A stretch of DNA of 64,000 nt from T1Sed10-49 sp046498405 (lineage in GTDB: Bacteria > Actinomycetota > Nitriliruptoria > Euzebyales > Egibacteraceae). The notes under the pieces were generated by a model. It was not told the DNA's origin and did not search any database. It saw only the letters and a list, made by a program, of their open reading frames with translations. This document shows, in pieces, positions 1-7,580 of this stretch. Made by a program: the position numbers and the translations under genes. Location: the NCBI GenBank assembly GCA_046498405.1, contig JAWOAS010000138.1, forward strand, positions 19,876 to 83,875, written 5' to 3'. Numbering within the stretch: the first letter of the stretch is position 1; the number at the start of each line of letters is the position of its first letter.

Positions 1-230
1 ATATCAAGGTGCTCGGCCCCGGCTGCGCGAACTGCGTCAAGCTCGAGGAGCAGACCCGCAAGGCCCTCGACGACCTCGGCACCGAGGCCTCGATCGAGAA
101 GGTCACCGACATGGCCGAGATCATGAGCTACGGGATCATGTCGACCCCGGGGCTCGTCGTCGACGGCGAGGTCGTCGTGGCCGGCAAGGTCCCCTCGGCC
201 AAGGCGATCGGCAAGCTCCTCAGCGCCTAG
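1..230 (+). CDS. thioredoxin-like redox-active disulfide protein, 5' end outside window
   Basis: The gene is open from the window edge (reading frame starts at base 3) and stops with TAG at 228-230, so the N-terminus is missing. The visible part begins IKVLGPGCANC, a CxxC redox motif directly after the first beta strand, and later has MSTPGLVVDGEVV, the cis-Pro strand of the thioredoxin fold. Short proteins of about 75-80 residues with this pattern belong to the TM0996/MTH895 small thioredoxin family ('redox-active disulfide protein 2'), often linked to permeases or arsenic/sulfur genes. The true start probably lies only a few codons upstream of the window, because the family is barely longer than what is visible. 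Partners cannot be judged from here. Confidence 0.8.
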   Translation, partial: IKVLGPGCANCVKLEEQTRKALDDLGTEASIEKVTDMAEIMSYGIMSTPGLVVDGEVVVAGKVPSAKAIGKLLSA

Positions 231-252
231 GCTCCGCCGCGCCTGAGCCGTC

Positions 253-291
253 GAGGGCGGCGCCCGGCGCCACGCGTCAGGCGCCGCCCTC
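253..291. terminator. bidirectional hairpin terminator between convergent genes
   Basis: A perfect 12-bp inverted repeat (253-264 with 280-291) encloses a 15-nt loop. It lies between the rightward thioredoxin-like gene and the leftward DUF6027-like gene and overlaps the latter's last codons. No U-tract is visible, which is common for GC-rich actinobacterial hairpins. Confidence 0.55.
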
Positions 292-669
292 GTCGCGCCC
301 CTCGTCCCCGTCGTCCCCGTCGTGCTCGAGCGGCGAGCGCAGCCACGCGAGCATCTGCCGCAGCGCGTCGTAGGCCTCGAGGCGCGCGGCGTCGGTGCCG
401 GCGGCCTCGGCCGCGGCGACGTGGCGCCACAGGCGCTCGACGGTTGGCGGACCGAGGGCGAGCAGCGCCTCGGAGCCCTCCGAGGCCCAGCGCACGAGCA
501 CGTAGCGCACGAGCGCGCCGAGGGGGATGCCCGTGGCCTCCGCGAGGTTGCGCAGCGCCGGCAACGGGTCGACGCGGGTGAGCTCGGCGACCTCGGCCTT
601 GAGGTTCGCGTCGGGGTCATCGGCCGGCCACGAGCCGATGTAGCGCTCAAGGCGGACGTCGTCGCTCAC
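277..669 (-). CDS. DUF6027-like conserved protein
   Basis: A 130-residue protein starting with GTG whose first bases overlap the arginine deiminase stop (GTGA), so it is probably translationally coupled to it. The sequence begins VSDDVRLERYIGSWP and contains a hydrophobic helix (LGALVRYVLVRWA) and a second helical stretch, then ends in an acidic tail rich in Asp, Gly and Glu. I associate this pattern with the actinobacterial DUF6027 family, from memory and without a search. There is no signal peptide or convincing membrane span. The function is unknown; co-transcription with arcA is the only hint and does not define a role. Confidence 0.75.
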   Translation of the reverse strand: MSDDVRLERYIGSWPADDPDANLKAEVAELTRVDPLPALRNLAEATGIPLGALVRYVLVRWASEGSEALLALGPPTVERLWRHVAAAEAAGTDAARLEAYDALRQMLAWLRSPLEHDGDDGDEGRDEGGA

Positions 670-1901
670 GACCTCGCCACCGGGTCGCGCAGGACCGGGC
701 AGGACATGCAGCGCGGGCCCCCACGCCCCCGGGGCAGCTCCGAGCCGGGCACGGCGAGGACCTCGACGCCGGCCTCGGCCAGGCGTCGGTTCGTGTCGAC
801 GTTGCGCTCGTAGGCCACGACGACGCCGGGACGCACCGCGAGGGTGTTGTTGCCGTCGTCCCACTGCTCGCGGTCGGCGGCGACCTCGTCCTCGCCGGTG
901 GTGATGACCCGCAGCCGCTCGACGCCGAGCCCGTCGGCGAGCGCGGCGGTGAGGTCGGGCTCGGCGCGCACGGCCATGCGCCGCCCGCCCGGCTCGAGGC
1001 GGTGCACCGTCGCGGCCTGCGCGAGGCGGGGCCAGAGCACGACGGCGTCGCGGTCGACGACGGTGATGACGGTGTCGAGGTGCATCGTGCCCCGGGCCTT
1101 CGGCAGGTCGATGGCCAGGACGGCATCGACGGCCTCGGCGGCGAAGAGCCGCGCGGCGAGGTTCTCCACGGCCACGGCGTGGGTGCGCTCGCTGACCCCC
1201 ACGGCGACGCAGCGCTCGCTGAGCACGAGGACGTCGCCGCCCTCGATCGTCGCCGGCTCGTAGCTGCGGTCCTGCCCGCCGTACCACACCGTCTCGGCGA
1301 GCCCGGCGAAGTCGGGATGGTAGCGGTAGAGCGTCCGCCAGAGGTGGCGCTCGGCGCGACGGGCGACCCGGTGCATCGGGCTCTGGACCACACCCGAGCC
1401 CACCCACGCCGAGGGGTCGCGGGTGAACACCGCGTTGGGCAGCGGGGGCACGAGGAAGGCCGTGGGTCCGAGCACGCCGCCGGCGAAGCCGTCGGACGCC
1501 CCGGGCACCTCGCCGACGGTGACCCCGCCGAGGAGGTGGCGGGCGAGCTCGTCGTCGTCGAGGGCGTCGAGGTGGGCGCGCACCCCCTCGACGAGCTCGG
1601 CGCCGCAGGCATCGACGGTGGCCACGCCGGCGATCGCCTCGGCGCGCGCCTCGGGTCGCCGCACGGTCTCGACGAGGAGGTCGGCGAGGTGGCGGACGCG
1701 CACCCCCTCACCGGCGAGGGTCTCGACGAAGGCGTCGTGCTCCTCCTGGGCCTTGCCGACCCAGACGAGCTCGTCGAAGAGCAACTCGTCCTTGTTCGCC
1801 GGCGTCAAGCGCCGCAGCTCGAGGTCGGGGCGGTGCACGACGACCTCGCGCAGGCGCCCGACCTCGCTGGTCACCGACGGGATGCGTCGACTCACGTCCA
1901 T
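666..1901 (-). CDS. arcA: arginine deiminase
   Basis: Hydrolyses L-arginine to citrulline and ammonia, the first step of the arginine deiminase pathway, in the cytoplasm. The 411 residues match the usual family length. Visible active-site motifs of the guanidino-modifying enzyme fold are FTRDPS, EGGDVLVLS, HLDTVITVVD and the C-terminal MSCPVLR with the nucleophilic Cys401; DDGNNTLA precedes it. No ornithine carbamoyltransferase or carbamate kinase is in the window, so the rest of the pathway would be elsewhere or the enzyme acts alone. The ATG at 1901 has a TAGGCT -10 element 8 nt upstream and no Shine-Dalgarno, suggesting a leaderless message. The downstream DUF6027-like gene overlaps the stop by 4 bases. 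Confidence 0.93.
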   Translation of the reverse strand: MDVSRRIPSVTSEVGRLREVVVHRPDLELRRLTPANKDELLFDELVWVGKAQEEHDAFVETLAGEGVRVRHLADLLVETVRRPEARAEAIAGVATVDACGAELVEGVRAHLDALDDDELARHLLGGVTVGEVPGASDGFAGGVLGPTAFLVPPLPNAVFTRDPSAWVGSGVVQSPMHRVARRAERHLWRTLYRYHPDFAGLAETVWYGGQDRSYEPATIEGGDVLVLSERCVAVGVSERTHAVAVENLAARLFAAEAVDAVLAIDLPKARGTMHLDTVITVVDRDAVVLWPRLAQAATVHRLEPGGRRMAVRAEPDLTAALADGLGVERLRVITTGEDEVAADREQWDDGNNTLAVRPGVVVAYERNVDTNRRLAEAGVEVLAVPGSELPRGRGGPRCMSCPVLRDPVARS

Positions 1902-1909
1902 GGGCCGAG

Positions 1910-1915
1910 AGCCTA
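1910..1915 (-). promoter_or_regulatory. -10 element of arcA, leaderless spacing
   Basis: TAGGCT on the minus strand, separated from the arcA ATG by exactly 8 nt. Initiation 6-8 nt downstream of a -10 hexamer would put the transcript start at the A of ATG. No ribosome binding site is present between them. Confidence 0.5.
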
Positions 1916-1960
1916 GCGACCGCCCGACGCGGCGACGCTGCCCGCGCCGGCCCCGCCCCC

Positions 1961-1966
1961 TAGACT
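1961..1966 (+). promoter_or_regulatory. -10 element of the NfeD/flotillin operon
   Basis: TAGACT in the divergent region between arcA and the NfeD gene. It would give a leader of about 45 nt that carries the purine-rich ribosome binding site GGGGAAAGG just before the GTG start at 2012. No clear -35 box is visible. Confidence 0.4.
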
Positions 1967-2011
1967 CGACCTCGCTCGTCGGCAGCGTCGACGGGGGAAA
2001 GGTGGCGCGTC

Positions 2012-2509
2012 GTGCTCGGCTTCCTCATCATCGGCGCGATCGGCCTCGCCCTGCTCATCGTCACGCTCGTCTTCGGCGAGGTCCTCGACGTCTTCGACCT
2101 CGACGTCGCCGGCGGCCTGCTCTCCGGGCCGGTCATCGCCTCCTTCCTCGCGGCGTTCGGCTTCGGCGGGGCGCTGACGATGCAGGCCACCGACGTCGGG
2201 GTGACCGGCGGCGCGCTCGCGGGCCTGGCCAGCGGCGCCATCGTCGGCGGCATCGCCGGGGGGCTGACGCGCTCGCTCATGCGCATGCCCACCGACGAGT
2301 CGGTACGCACCAGCGACCTCGTCGGCGCCACCGCCGTCGTCGTCACGCCGATCCCCGAGGGCGGCTTCGGCGAGGTCAACGTCAGCCATCTCGGCCAGAC
2401 GATGAAGTACAACGCCCGCGCCAGTGAGCCCGTCGCCGTGGGCACCCCCGTCGAGGTCACCGCCGTGCTGTCCTCCTCGGCGCTCATGGTCGCCCCCGCC
2501 GAGCGCTGA
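2012..2509 (+). CDS. NfeD-like membrane protein, flotillin partner
   Basis: A 165-residue protein beginning at GTG with GGGGAAAGG upstream. Residues 1-23 form a membrane segment (LGFLIIGAIGLALLIVTLVF), and two further hydrophobic stretches lie around 35-55 and 65-88, rich in Gly and Ala. The C-terminal 70 residues (from VRTSDLVGATAVVV) have the pattern of the NfeD beta-barrel OB domain. NfeD proteins are usually encoded beside SPFH/flotillin genes and are thought to help assemble these membrane scaffolds; the flotillin gene follows 31 bp downstream in the same direction, which supports the call. Confidence 0.8.
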   Translation: MLGFLIIGAIGLALLIVTLVFGEVLDVFDLDVAGGLLSGPVIASFLAAFGFGGALTMQATDVGVTGGALAGLASGAIVGGIAGGLTRSLMRMPTDESVRTSDLVGATAVVVTPIPEGGFGEVNVSHLGQTMKYNARASEPVAVGTPVEVTAVLSSSALMVAPAER

Positions 2510-2540
2510 TGCCCACCCCCTGCGCCCACCGGAGCCACTG

Positions 2541-3992
2541 ATGCTCTCCTTCCTCTTCGACAGCCCCCTCGTCGCCGGGATCGTCGGCGCGGTCGTCCTC
2601 CTCGTCCTCGTCGTCTACCTCATCGTCCGGCGCATCGCCGTGGCCGGACCCAACGAGGCGTTCATCATCACCGGCCGCAAGGGCCAGGGGGCGGTCAAGA
2701 ACCCCGAGACCGGGGAGGTCTCCACCGACCTGTCGGGGCAGAAGGTCGTCATGGGCGCGAGCGTCTTCGTCCTGCCCTTCATCCAGAAGCTCCACGTCCT
2801 CGACCTCTCGAGCCGACGGATCTCCGTCGGCGTGCGCGGTGCGGTGAGCCAGCAGGGCGTCAAGACCGACCTCGAGGGCGTCGCGATCGTCAAGGTCGGC
2901 GGCAACGAGGACTCGATCCGCGCCGCCGCGCAGCGCTTCCTCACCCAACAGGACGACATCGTCCCATTCACCCAGGAGGTGCTCTCCGGCTCGCTGCGCG
3001 CGATCGTCGGTCGGCTCACCGTCGAGGAGATCATCCGCGACCGCGCGGCGTTCGCCTCCGAGGTCGCCGAGGAGGCCGAGACCAGCCTCACCAACCAGGG
3101 GCTGACCCTCGACACCTTCCAGCTCCAGGACATCCAGACCGAGGGCAACTACCTCGCCGACCTCGGCCGCCCGGAGTCCGCCCGCGTCGAGCAGGAGGCC
3201 GAGATCGCCGAGGCGCGCGCCCGGCAGGCCTCCGAGCAGGAGCGCTACCGCGCCGAGGAGCAGATCGCCAACGCCGAGCGCCAGCTCGAGCTGCGCAAGG
3301 CCGAGATCAAGGCCGAGACCGACGAGGCCAAGGCCCAGGCCGACGCCGCCGGGCCCCTGCGGGAGGCCGCGCGCAACCAGGAGGTCGTCGCCGAGCAGGA
3401 GCGGGCCGCCGAGCGCGAGGCGAGCCTGCGCGACCGTCAGCTCGACGCCGAGGTGCGCCGGCCCGCTGAGGCCGAGCGCTTCCGCGTCGAGCAGGAGGCC
3501 GAGGGGCAGCGCAACGCCGTGATCTTCGAGGCCGAGGCCGAGCGCGAGCGCCGCGCGAAGATGGCCGAGGCCGTCGAGCTCGAGGGCCGCTCGGAGGCCG
3601 AGGCCATCCGCGCGAAGGGCGAGGCCGAGGCCGAGGCCCGCGAGAAGAACGCCGAGGCCTTCCGCCTCTACGGCGAGGCGGCGATCATCGACCTGCTCAC
3701 CGGCGTGCTGCCCGACGTCGTGCGCGCCGCGAGCGAGCCGATGAGCGAGATCGAGAAGATGACGGTGATCTCCACCGACGGCGCCTCGAGCCTCACGAGG
3801 ACCGTCGCGAGCAACCTCGAGCAGGGCCTCGAGATCGGCTCGGACCTCACCGGCGTCGACCTGCGCGGGCTCTTCGCCCGCCTCGGCGGACAGGATGAGG
3901 GCCAGGCCCTCGCCAAGGCCGCCGACGCCGCCGCGGCGGTGCGCGGGGAGCCGACCGGCGACCACGACGAGGCCGACGCCGCGGAGGGGTAG
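2541..3992 (+). CDS. floT: flotillin-like SPFH domain protein
   Basis: A 483-residue membrane scaffold protein. The ATG at 2541 follows GGAGCCACTG. Residues 1-30 contain the N-terminal membrane anchor (LVAGIVGAVVLLVLVVYLIV); residues about 30-210 are the SPFH/band 7 domain (PNEAFIITG, VLPFIQKLHVLDL, LTVEEIIRDRAAF); residues about 210-385 are a long coiled coil of Ala/Glu/Arg-rich repeats typical of flotillins (EAEIAEARARQASEQERY and similar). The C-terminus is acidic and probably disordered. With NfeD it should form oligomeric platforms at membrane microdomains. The stop lies 7 bp from the convergent fadB stop. Confidence 0.9.
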   Translation: MLSFLFDSPLVAGIVGAVVLLVLVVYLIVRRIAVAGPNEAFIITGRKGQGAVKNPETGEVSTDLSGQKVVMGASVFVLPFIQKLHVLDLSSRRISVGVRGAVSQQGVKTDLEGVAIVKVGGNEDSIRAAAQRFLTQQDDIVPFTQEVLSGSLRAIVGRLTVEEIIRDRAAFASEVAEEAETSLTNQGLTLDTFQLQDIQTEGNYLADLGRPESARVEQEAEIAEARARQASEQERYRAEEQIANAERQLELRKAEIKAETDEAKAQADAAGPLREAARNQEVVAEQERAAEREASLRDRQLDAEVRRPAEAERFRVEQEAEGQRNAVIFEAEAERERRAKMAEAVELEGRSEAEAIRAKGEAEAEAREKNAEAFRLYGEAAIIDLLTGVLPDVVRAASEPMSEIEKMTVISTDGASSLTRTVASNLEQGLEIGSDLTGVDLRGLFARLGGQDEGQALAKAADAAAAVRGEPTGDHDEADAAEG

Positions 3993-3999
3993 CGGCGGG

Positions 4000-6066
4000 C
4001 TAGGAGGCCAGCCCGCGGTCCTCGGCGCCGATGAGCGGCGCGCCGAGGAGCCGCTCGCTCACGCCGGTCGCGTCGAGGAGGTAGCAGATCCCGCCGTTGA
4101 AGAACGGCCAGCCTGCGCCGAGGAGCATGCAGGTGTCGATGTCCCGGGCGTCGGCGACGACGCCCTCGTCGAGCATGACCTTGACCTCGTCGGCGATGGC
4201 CTCGAGGGAGGCGCGCTGGATCTCCTCGGCGGTCCACGGCCGCCCCTCGGGGTCGACCCGCCAGGCCTCGGCGATCTCGGGGAACGGCACCCTGCCCTGC
4301 GACCAGTCGTAGATCCCGCCGACGTCGACCTCACCGAGCAGGACGACGTTGCGGTCGAGGCCGAAGCGCTGCGGGAAGGCCTCGTGCATCGTCCGGGCGA
4401 CGTGCGCGGCGACCTTGAGCCCGACGAGCCCGAGGAGCTCGTAGGGCCCCATCGGCAGCCCGAGCGCCTTGACGGCGTCGTCGACGTCGACGAACGGCGT
4501 GCCGTCGTTGGCGGCCCGGCCGAGCTCGTTCATCCAGCGGAAGAGCAGGCGGTTGACGACGAAGCCGGCGGCGTCCTCGCAGCGCACCGCGGACTTGCGC
4601 AGCTGCTTGGCGACCTCGAAGGCCGTCGACAGCGTCGTGTCGTTCGTCGCCGGGGCCTTGATGACCTCGACGAGGGGCAGGACCGCGACGGGGTTGAAGA
4701 AGTGCAGGCCTACGACGCGCTCGGGGTGGGCGAGGTCGGCGGCCATCGCCGCGATCGACAGCGACGAGGTGTTGCTCGCGAGGATCGTGCCCGCGTCGAC
4801 GACCTCCTCGACCTCGGCGAAGAGGCGCTGCTTGACCTCGAGGACCTCGACGACGGCCTCGACGACGACGTCGGAGCCCGCGAGCGGCGCGAGGTCGGTG
4901 GTGTAGGTGACGATCGACTTGAGGAAGCCGGCCTTGGGCGCGCTGAGCCGTCCGCGCTCGACGCGCTTGTCGAGGTCGCCCTCGATCGTGGCCCGGGCCT
5001 GGGCGAGCACGCCCTCGTCGATGTCGCGCATCACGAGCGGCACCTCGAGGCGGGCGAGCATGAGCGCGCCGAGCTGGGCGCCCATGAGCCCCGCGCCGAG
5101 CACGCCGACCTTCGTCAGCGGCCGGGCGGGCACGTCGGGCCGGCCGGGCTGGCGCTTCACCCGGCGCTGGACGAGGTCGAAGCTGTAGACCGAGGCCTGG
5201 GCCTGCCGCGCGGGCAGGAGCTCGGCGAGCGCGGCGACCTCCCGTTCGCGGCCCTCGGCGAGGTCACCCCCGCGGGCGGCGAACTCGATGAGGTCGATCG
5301 CGCGGTAGGGCGCCGGCGTGGCGCCGTGGACCCGGTCGTCGGCGGCCTGGCGCGCCGTGGCGAGGACCTCGTCGAGGTCCTCGGTGCCCGGCACGGGGCG
5401 CTCGATGGCCTCCTGCCCGGTGACGAGCCGGCCGAGCAGGGCCCGAGAGCCCTCGAGGAGGTCGACGGCGGGCAGGAGCCGGTCGGCGAGCCCGCGGGCG
5501 GCGACCTCCTCGGCCTTCATCATGCGGTTGTTCGCCAGCGGGTTGTGGACGATGAGCTGCAGCGCCTGCTCGGCGCCGAGCAGGCGCGTGGCCAGCTGCG
5601 TGCCACCCCACGCGGGGATAATCGACAGGAAGACCTCGCTGAAGGCGATCGGGGCCGCCGCGCTCGAGACCGTGCGGTAGTCGCAGTGCAGCGCGAGCTC
5701 CACGCCCCCGCCGATCATCGCGCCGTTGATCGCCGCGAGCGTGGGCACCGGCAGGGCGGCGAGCCGGGCGAAGACCTCGTGGCCGCGGCGGCCGGCCCGC
5801 TCGGCGAAGGCGGCGTCGACGCCGGCGAACTCGGTGAGGTCGGCGCCGGCGGCGAAGACGAACGGCTTGCCGGTCAGCAGGACGCCCTTGAGGTCGGCCT
5901 GGCCCTCGAGCTCGTCGAGCGCCGTCGAGAGGCTGTCGAGCGCCGCGCCGCCGAGCGTCGTCGGCTTGCGGTAGTCCGCGCCGTTGTCCATCGTCATGAC
6001 CGCCAAGCGGCCGGCGTGCGGGTCGTCGTGGTAGGTGAGCGTGAACTGGGTGACCGCCTCGGCCAT
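4000..6066 (-). CDS. fadB: multifunctional enoyl-CoA hydratase / 3-hydroxyacyl-CoA dehydrogenase
   Basis: Carries out the two middle steps of fatty acid beta-oxidation, hydrating trans-2-enoyl-CoA and oxidising the L-3-hydroxyacyl-CoA with NAD. The N-terminal third is a crotonase domain (AAGADLTEF, GGGVELALHCDYR); then comes the NAD-binding Rossmann domain (KVGVLGAGLMGAQ, ILASNTSSLS, GLHFFNPV) and a C-terminal 3HCDH domain. I chose ATG at 6066 because GAGGAGG stands 8 nt upstream; an in-frame ATG at 6123 would add 19 residues but lacks a ribosome binding site and overlaps the thiolase. The 688-residue length fits FadB/FadJ-type proteins. It follows the thiolase in one operon (fadA-fadB), as expected for an alpha/beta pair. 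Confidence 0.92.
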   Translation of the reverse strand: MAEAVTQFTLTYHDDPHAGRLAVMTMDNGADYRKPTTLGGAALDSLSTALDELEGQADLKGVLLTGKPFVFAAGADLTEFAGVDAAFAERAGRRGHEVFARLAALPVPTLAAINGAMIGGGVELALHCDYRTVSSAAAPIAFSEVFLSIIPAWGGTQLATRLLGAEQALQLIVHNPLANNRMMKAEEVAARGLADRLLPAVDLLEGSRALLGRLVTGQEAIERPVPGTEDLDEVLATARQAADDRVHGATPAPYRAIDLIEFAARGGDLAEGREREVAALAELLPARQAQASVYSFDLVQRRVKRQPGRPDVPARPLTKVGVLGAGLMGAQLGALMLARLEVPLVMRDIDEGVLAQARATIEGDLDKRVERGRLSAPKAGFLKSIVTYTTDLAPLAGSDVVVEAVVEVLEVKQRLFAEVEEVVDAGTILASNTSSLSIAAMAADLAHPERVVGLHFFNPVAVLPLVEVIKAPATNDTTLSTAFEVAKQLRKSAVRCEDAAGFVVNRLLFRWMNELGRAANDGTPFVDVDDAVKALGLPMGPYELLGLVGLKVAAHVARTMHEAFPQRFGLDRNVVLLGEVDVGGIYDWSQGRVPFPEIAEAWRVDPEGRPWTAEEIQRASLEAIADEVKVMLDEGVVADARDIDTCMLLGAGWPFFNGGICYLLDATGVSERLLGAPLIGAEDRGLAS

Positions 6067-6106
6067 CGCCTGGGCCTCCTCGTCGTCGTCGTTGCCGCCG
6101 GTGCTG

Positions 6107-7306
6107 CTAGCTGGCCGGGTCATCGCCGGCGGGCAGGCGCTCCCAGAGCACCGCCGCGCCCATGCCCAGCCCGATGCAGAGCGTCGTGAGGCCGTAGCGC
6201 GCCCCCGGCCGGGCGTGCAGGGCGTGGGCGAGCTGCTGGGTCAGCCGCGCGCCCGACATCGCCAGCGGGTGGCCGACGGCGATCGCCCCGCCGTACGGGT
6301 TGACCTTGTCGGTGTCGAGGGGCAGCCCGAAGTGGTCGAGGAAGGCCACGCACTGGATCGCGAAGGCCTCGTTCATCTCGATGACGTCGAGGTCGTCGAG
6401 GGACAGGCCGGTGCGCTCGAGGAGCGCCTCGGTGGCGGGGATCGGCCCCCGCCCCATCGTCTCGGGCTCGACGCCAACGAAGGCGTAGTCGACGAGGCGC
6501 ATCCGGGCGGGCAGGCCGGCCTCGGCCGCCGTCTCGGCGTCGGCGAGCAGCACCGCGCCGGCGCCGTCGTTGAGCCCGGCGGCGTTGCCGGCGGTGACCC
6601 GACCGCCGGGGCGGAACGGGGTGGGCAGCCCGGCGAGGCCCTCGAGGGTCGTGCCCGGCCGGGGGTGCTCGTCGACGTCGACGACCCGCCAACCCTGCCC
6701 CGACCACACCGTCATCGGGACGACGTGGTCGTCGAAGACCCCCTCGGCCTGGGCCTTGGCGACGCGCTCCTGGCTCTGCACCGCGTAGGCGTCGCAGCGC
6801 TCGCGGGTGATCCCGGGGTAGGCGTCGTGGAGGTTCTCCGCGGTCGAGCCCATGACGAGCGCCGAGCCGTCGACGAGGGACTCGGCGTAGAAGCGCGGGT
6901 TGGGGTCGAGGTGCTGGCCCATGGGATGGTGGCCCATGTGCTCGACGCCGCCGGCGATGACGAGGCGCTGCGCGCCGACGCGGATCGCGTTCGCGCCATT
7001 GGTGAGCGCGGTGAGCGCGCCGGCGCACATGCGGTCGACGGCGTAGCCCGGCACGCTCTTCGGCAGGCCGGCGAGCACCGCGGTGGAGCGCCCGAGCGTG
7101 AGGCCCTGGTCGCCGACCTGCGCGGTGGCGGCCCAGACGTTGTCGTCGACCGCGGCGGGGTCGAGCGCGGGCTGGCGCTCGAGCAGCGCGCGGATCGTGC
7201 GCACCGCCATGTCGTCGGCGCGCGTCGCGGCGTAGTAGCCGTCCTCGCGGGCGCGGCCGATTGGCAAGCGCACCCCGTCGACGTAGACGGCCTCGCGCAG
7301 CTCCAT
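6107..7306 (-). CDS. fadA: acetyl-CoA acyltransferase (beta-ketothiolase)
   Basis: Thiolytic cleavage of 3-ketoacyl-CoA, the last step of beta-oxidation. The 399 residues carry all thiolase landmarks: the acyl-accepting Cys in DRMCAGALTAL, NEAFA, the active-site His in GHPLAMSGARL and the C-terminal catalytic Cys in CIGLGMGAAV. The ATG at 7306 is preceded by AGGAGGAGGG, a very strong ribosome binding site. First gene of the fadAB operon; its stop lies 41 bp before the chosen fadB start. A perfect 18-bp palindrome centred about 37 bp upstream of the start probably binds an acyl-CoA-responsive repressor. Confidence 0.94.
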   Translation of the reverse strand: MELREAVYVDGVRLPIGRAREDGYYAATRADDMAVRTIRALLERQPALDPAAVDDNVWAATAQVGDQGLTLGRSTAVLAGLPKSVPGYAVDRMCAGALTALTNGANAIRVGAQRLVIAGGVEHMGHHPMGQHLDPNPRFYAESLVDGSALVMGSTAENLHDAYPGITRERCDAYAVQSQERVAKAQAEGVFDDHVVPMTVWSGQGWRVVDVDEHPRPGTTLEGLAGLPTPFRPGGRVTAGNAAGLNDGAGAVLLADAETAAEAGLPARMRLVDYAFVGVEPETMGRGPIPATEALLERTGLSLDDLDVIEMNEAFAIQCVAFLDHFGLPLDTDKVNPYGGAIAVGHPLAMSGARLTQQLAHALHARPGARYGLTTLCIGLGMGAAVLWERLPAGDDPAS

Positions 7307-7334
7307 CGCAGTCCCTCCTCCTGGGCTCCCCTGT

Positions 7335-7352
7335 TGTTACCGCACGGTAACA
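7335..7352. promoter_or_regulatory. palindromic operator upstream of fadAB
   Basis: TGTTACCGCACGGTAACA is an inverted repeat of 8 bp arms around a central CA. It sits 29-46 bp upstream of the fadA start, inside the likely core promoter. TetR-family regulators of fatty acid degradation use palindromes of this size. The regulator is not encoded next to it, so its identity is inference. Confidence 0.6.
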
Positions 7353-7435
7353 TCCGCTCGCGGCCGCGGCCAACCCCCTGCCCCGCGCCGCGCCATCCCG
7401 CCGGTCGCGCCCTCGGCGGGCACGCCGCCGGGGCC

Positions 7436-7483
7436 CGACGACGCCGAGGACCGACGACGCCGAGGACCGACGACGCCGAGGAC
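7436..7483. repeat. three exact tandem copies of a 16-bp unit
   Basis: CGACGACGCCGAGGAC occurs three times head to tail (7436-7451, 7452-7467, 7468-7483) without mismatch in the 274-bp divergent region between fadA and the GGDEF-EAL gene. The unit length is not a multiple of three, and no convincing gene runs through it. Confidence 0.9.
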
Positions 7484-7580
7484 CTCGGGCGAAGTCGTCA
7501 AGCCGACGTGAACGCCGCCGACGCGTGGACGGAGCGGACTCAGCAGTCGTTCGCACGGACGCGACAGGGGGCAGGGTGCC

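Noticed and set aside
6064..6123. Upstream ATG for fadB at 6123
   Set aside because: It lacks a ribosome binding site and overlaps the thiolase, while ATG at 6066 has GAGGAGG at ideal spacing.
3895..6189. 764-codon rightward frame opposite fadB
   Set aside because: Shadow frame of the clear fadB gene; composition is Asp/Glu/Gly/Arg-rich with no domain.
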